64,000 bases of DNA, from the NCBI GenBank assembly GCA_910586405.1, contig CAJUII010000002.1:1-64000 (forward strand), given 5' to 3'. Of the stretch, positions 61,931-64,000 are shown piece after piece (positions within the stretch are counted from its first letter, which is position 1; each line of letters starts with the position of its first letter). Both the position numbers and the translations under genes were made by a program. The notes under the pieces were generated by a model. That model worked only from the letters and a program-made list of their open reading frames with translations. It ran no database searches and was not told the origin of the DNA. The DNA comes from an uncultured Lachnospiraceae bacterium. GTDB taxonomy: Bacteria > Bacillota > Clostridia > Lachnospirales > Lachnospiraceae.

Positions 61931-62917
61931 TTATAAATTTTCCTTGTACCAGTCGATTGCAAGCGCGATTCCCTGCTCAAAGTCATATTCAGGATTGTAT
62001 CCCAGTAACTCCTTTGCCTTGGAAATATCTGCATTTGAGTGCTTGATATCGCCCGCGCGGTCCGGCCCGAAATGAGGCTCTACCTCCTTGCCGAGCGCCC
62101 TGCACAGATCATAATAGATATCAATCAAGTACTCCCTCCCGCCGTAAGCGATGTTGAACGCCTGGCCTGCCGCGTCGCCAGGCGCCAGACACGCCTTGAA
62201 ATTCGCCTCGATAACGTTGTCGATATAGGTGAAATCCCGCGACTGCTTGCCGTCTCCGTTGATCGTCGGAACCTCCCCGTCAAGAAGCTGCTTGATAAAT
62301 TTGGGAATCACTGCCGCGTAGGCACCGTTTGGGTCCTGTCTGCGCCCAAATACATTAAAGTAACGAAGCCCATAAGTATCCAGATGATAGAGCGACTTGT
62401 ACAGCTTGCCGTACTCCTCATTCGTGCGCTTTGTCAAGGCATAGGGCGACAGCAGATTTCCCTCCTGGCCTTCTTTCTTTGGCAGCACAGGATGATCGCC
62501 ATAGACAGACGAACTAGACGCATAGACAAATTTTTTAATGCCGTTTTGTCTAGCCGCCTCCATCATATTCAGCGTTCCCATAATATTGTTCTGCTCATAG
62601 AAGAGCGGCATCTCGATGCTGCGCGGCACAGACCCCCACGCTGCCTGGTGCATCACATAATGCACGCCCTCACACGCTTTCATACAGGTATCCAAATCCC
62701 TGATATCGCCCTTGACAAACGAGTAGTTTGGTCTGTCCATGAACATCTTGACATTCTCCTCCCTGCCTGTGGAGAGATCGTCAAGCGCACGCACCTGATA
62801 TCCCAGATCAGTCAGCGCCTCACACAGATTCGAACCGATAAACCCGGCCGCGCCCGTCACAAGGAATACACTATCCTTCTCAAATTTCAACTCCTTATAT
62901 CCCATCTTATTACCCAT
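61931..62917 (-). CDS. NAD-dependent UDP-sugar 4-epimerase (WbpP/GalE-like SDR)
   Basis: A 328-residue extended SDR enzyme. The NAD site is FLVTGAAGFIGSN (18-30, GxxGxxG). The active site has VYASSSSVYGD and SPYALTK (Tyr159, Lys163). LRYFNVFGRRQDPNGAYAAV and GDGKQSRDFTYIDNVI are characteristic of the WbpP group, which interconverts UDP-GlcNAc and UDP-GalNAc, or the uronic forms. It would supply an amino-sugar or uronate donor for the GT4 enzymes. The start is ATG at 62917, overlapping the upstream gene by eight bases, or ATG at 62905 with a GGG site. WbpP-type substrate choice needs structural residues I cannot judge here. Confidence 0.9.
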   Translation of the reverse strand: MGNKMGYKELKFEKDSVFLVTGAAGFIGSNLCEALTDLGYQVRALDDLSTGREENVKMFMDRPNYSFVKGDIRDLDTCMKACEGVHYVMHQAAWGSVPRSIEMPLFYEQNNIMGTLNMMEAARQNGIKKFVYASSSSVYGDHPVLPKKEGQEGNLLSPYALTKRTNEEYGKLYKSLYHLDTYGLRYFNVFGRRQDPNGAYAAVIPKFIKQLLDGEVPTINGDGKQSRDFTYIDNVIEANFKACLAPGDAAGQAFNIAYGGREYLIDIYYDLCRALGKEVEPHFGPDRAGDIKHSNADISKAKELLGYNPEYDFEQGIALAIDWYKENL

Positions 62918-64000
62918 GCCTTTCTGATAAAATTTTTGTACGTTTCTGCATTACAAATTCTCTGAACGCCAAGAAGCCTGCCATATAAAACAGCGGCAGA
63001 TTATAGATCATATATCTCGAGATACACTGTATCATCAGCGCCGTCGCGCAGACATTCCCCGCGATGGTCAGCAGCACGACTGCCATAAAAGATGCTGCTC
63101 TGCTTTGCGGCGTCCTAAGCCACAGCCAAATGGTCAGCGCAACTGCTGCTGCATAGATGAAAACTGTATACCACACAAGCACCGGATTCTCATACGCCAC
63201 TGTCCTGACAAACCCCAGCGCTGCCACACTGAAATAATTCAGTATGTATCTGCCAAGCACCTGCGGCATGAGCTGTGCCGAAAGCGCTTCTGCAACCTCG
63301 TCAATGGCAATCATTAACTCCTGATAGCGGTCCGCATAGATGCCTTTCGTCTCGCCCACATACTGCTTTGCCGGTTCCGCAAAATAAATAAAATTCAGAT
63401 CATCATGACACTGCTCATGGTGCGCTGCCCTGCCAAGAATGCCGGAAGGTGCATACTTATAATTCATCTGCTCTGCATCAGCCCGGTCATACATCTCATA
63501 GAAAACTGCTCTGAGCGCGTCATCCGCAATCGCCTCGCCATCCTCCCGGTCTGCCACGTACAAAACATTGGCAAAGGACATGGCTTTCCCCGACGCTGTA
63601 TCTACAAAAAGCCCCTGCTCACAGTAGTTGTACACATGAATCACCAGACTTCTGGCCGAAAACGCGATGATGAATGCCGCCAGCACCGCCAGCAATCCAT
63701 GTCTGCCGATATTTTCTGCCAGGACAAAGCTGTTCTGTGCACTGCCTGACTGCTCTGTCACCTGCACGCCCTGGATGACTGTGAGAACAAACATCACCAG
63801 AAACCACACCACGAACAGCACCATCATCTGACCGCGAATCAGCGAGATCAAAAAGAAAAGAATCAGTGCACGAATGCTGTCCCATCCTGTCGGCCTGCCG
63901 GACCACATGGCACGCAGCAATTGGATGAAAGCAATCGGATACAGCGAGAACAGAATGCCCTCTGTCATCAGGGCATTGGTCAGAATCAGATGCGTGCTCG
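62910..64000 (-). CDS. Polytopic membrane protein, 5' end beyond the window
   Basis: The frame is open to the right edge, so the N-terminal part (about 150 residues by comparison with its paralogue) is missing. What is seen has about seven membrane segments and one external domain near the middle (YADRYQELMIAIDEV). The segment HLILTNALMTEGILFSLYPI at the edge lines up with ETEGLSYSIWIFYFL of the 56516 gene, and LISLIRGQMMVLFVVWFLVM with its SIRKHMLITLVILFVVMF. The internal ATG at 63968 has no reason to be the start. It overlaps the epimerase gene by eight bases at its 3' end. It is the first visible gene of the right-hand operon. Confidence 0.7.
   Translation of the reverse strand, partial: STHLILTNALMTEGILFSLYPIAFIQLLRAMWSGRPTGWDSIRALILFFLISLIRGQMMVLFVVWFLVMFVLTVIQGVQVTEQSGSAQNSFVLAENIGRHGLLAVLAAFIIAFSARSLVIHVYNYCEQGLFVDTASGKAMSFANVLYVADREDGEAIADDALRAVFYEMYDRADAEQMNYKYAPSGILGRAAHHEQCHDDLNFIYFAEPAKQYVGETKGIYADRYQELMIAIDEVAEALSAQLMPQVLGRYILNYFSVAALGFVRTVAYENPVLVWYTVFIYAAAVALTIWLWLRTPQSRAASFMAVVLLTIAGNVCATALMIQCISRYMIYNLPLFYMAGFLAFREFVMQKRTKILSERHG

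Noticed and set aside
62039..62965. 308-codon plus-strand open frame opposite the epimerase gene
   Set aside because: The minus strand encodes an obvious SDR enzyme. The plus frame has no ribosome binding site or recognisable domain.
1..64000. Insertion sequences, prophage genes, tRNA or rRNA genes
   Set aside because: No transposase, integrase, phage structural protein, terminal inverted repeat pair, or tRNA/rRNA-like sequence was recognised on either strand. A dedicated search could still find very short or degenerate elements.

Overview
The window looks like chromosomal DNA of a Clostridia member, most likely a Lachnospiraceae-type gut anaerobe. The evidence is strong AGGAGG-type ribosome binding sites, moderate GC content, very large surface proteins built from Big_2, GLUG and InlB-like repeats, multi-PAS hybrid histidine kinases, and LytTR-type regulator remnants. 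The genus cannot be fixed from the sequence alone.

Two thirds of the window is a surface-glycan biosynthesis locus, almost all on the minus strand. Positions 64000-52458 are the 3' part of an operon entering from the right edge: a polytopic membrane protein cut by the edge, a UDP-sugar 4-epimerase, a polysaccharide deacetylase-like enzyme, four GT4 glycosyltransferases, a FemAB/GNAT-like acyltransferase, a second polytopic protein and an asparagine-synthase-type amidotransferase. Positions 30579-24226 are a five-gene unit: MBOAT O-acyltransferase, SGNH-like partner, second amidotransferase, UbiA-type polyprenyl-phosphate transferase and HAD phosphatase. Positions 22937-52 are a 17-gene run with several GT-C-like polytopic proteins, a secreted GDSL hydrolase, a radical SAM enzyme, two GT11 fucosyltransferase-like enzymes, GT2, GT17 and DUF5672 transferases, a second MBOAT/SGNH pair, a PglK-like ABC flippase and a Wzy-like polymerase. 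A lone plus-strand acyltransferase-3 (23054-24229) sits between the last two units. Together these could assemble lipid-linked oligosaccharides, flip and polymerise them, and decorate them with acyl, amide and lipid-borne sugar groups. No initiating phosphoglycosyltransferase or chain-length regulator is in view.

The middle (30669-52430) is different in character. It holds a 2091-residue secreted Big_2 protein; a plus-strand sensory set of a solute-binding lipoprotein with no permease, a chemoreceptor and a hybrid histidine kinase; and a minus-strand operon of an MMPL transporter with an 1834-residue membrane-anchored GLUG/InlB/coiled-coil protein. The 3' end of that operon carries decayed gene fragments: a LytTR response regulator without its first ~45 residues and with an in-frame amber codon, followed by the last ~30 residues of an ABC exporter.

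Regulatory signals that can be read directly include a near-consensus promoter before the histidine kinase, a 17-bp spaced promoter with an adjacent perfect palindrome before the MMPL gene, two palindromes 30 bp apart before the lipoprotein gene, and three intrinsic terminators. A structured intergenic element of unknown function lies at 52314-52393. No tRNA, rRNA, CRISPR array, insertion sequence or phage gene was recognised.
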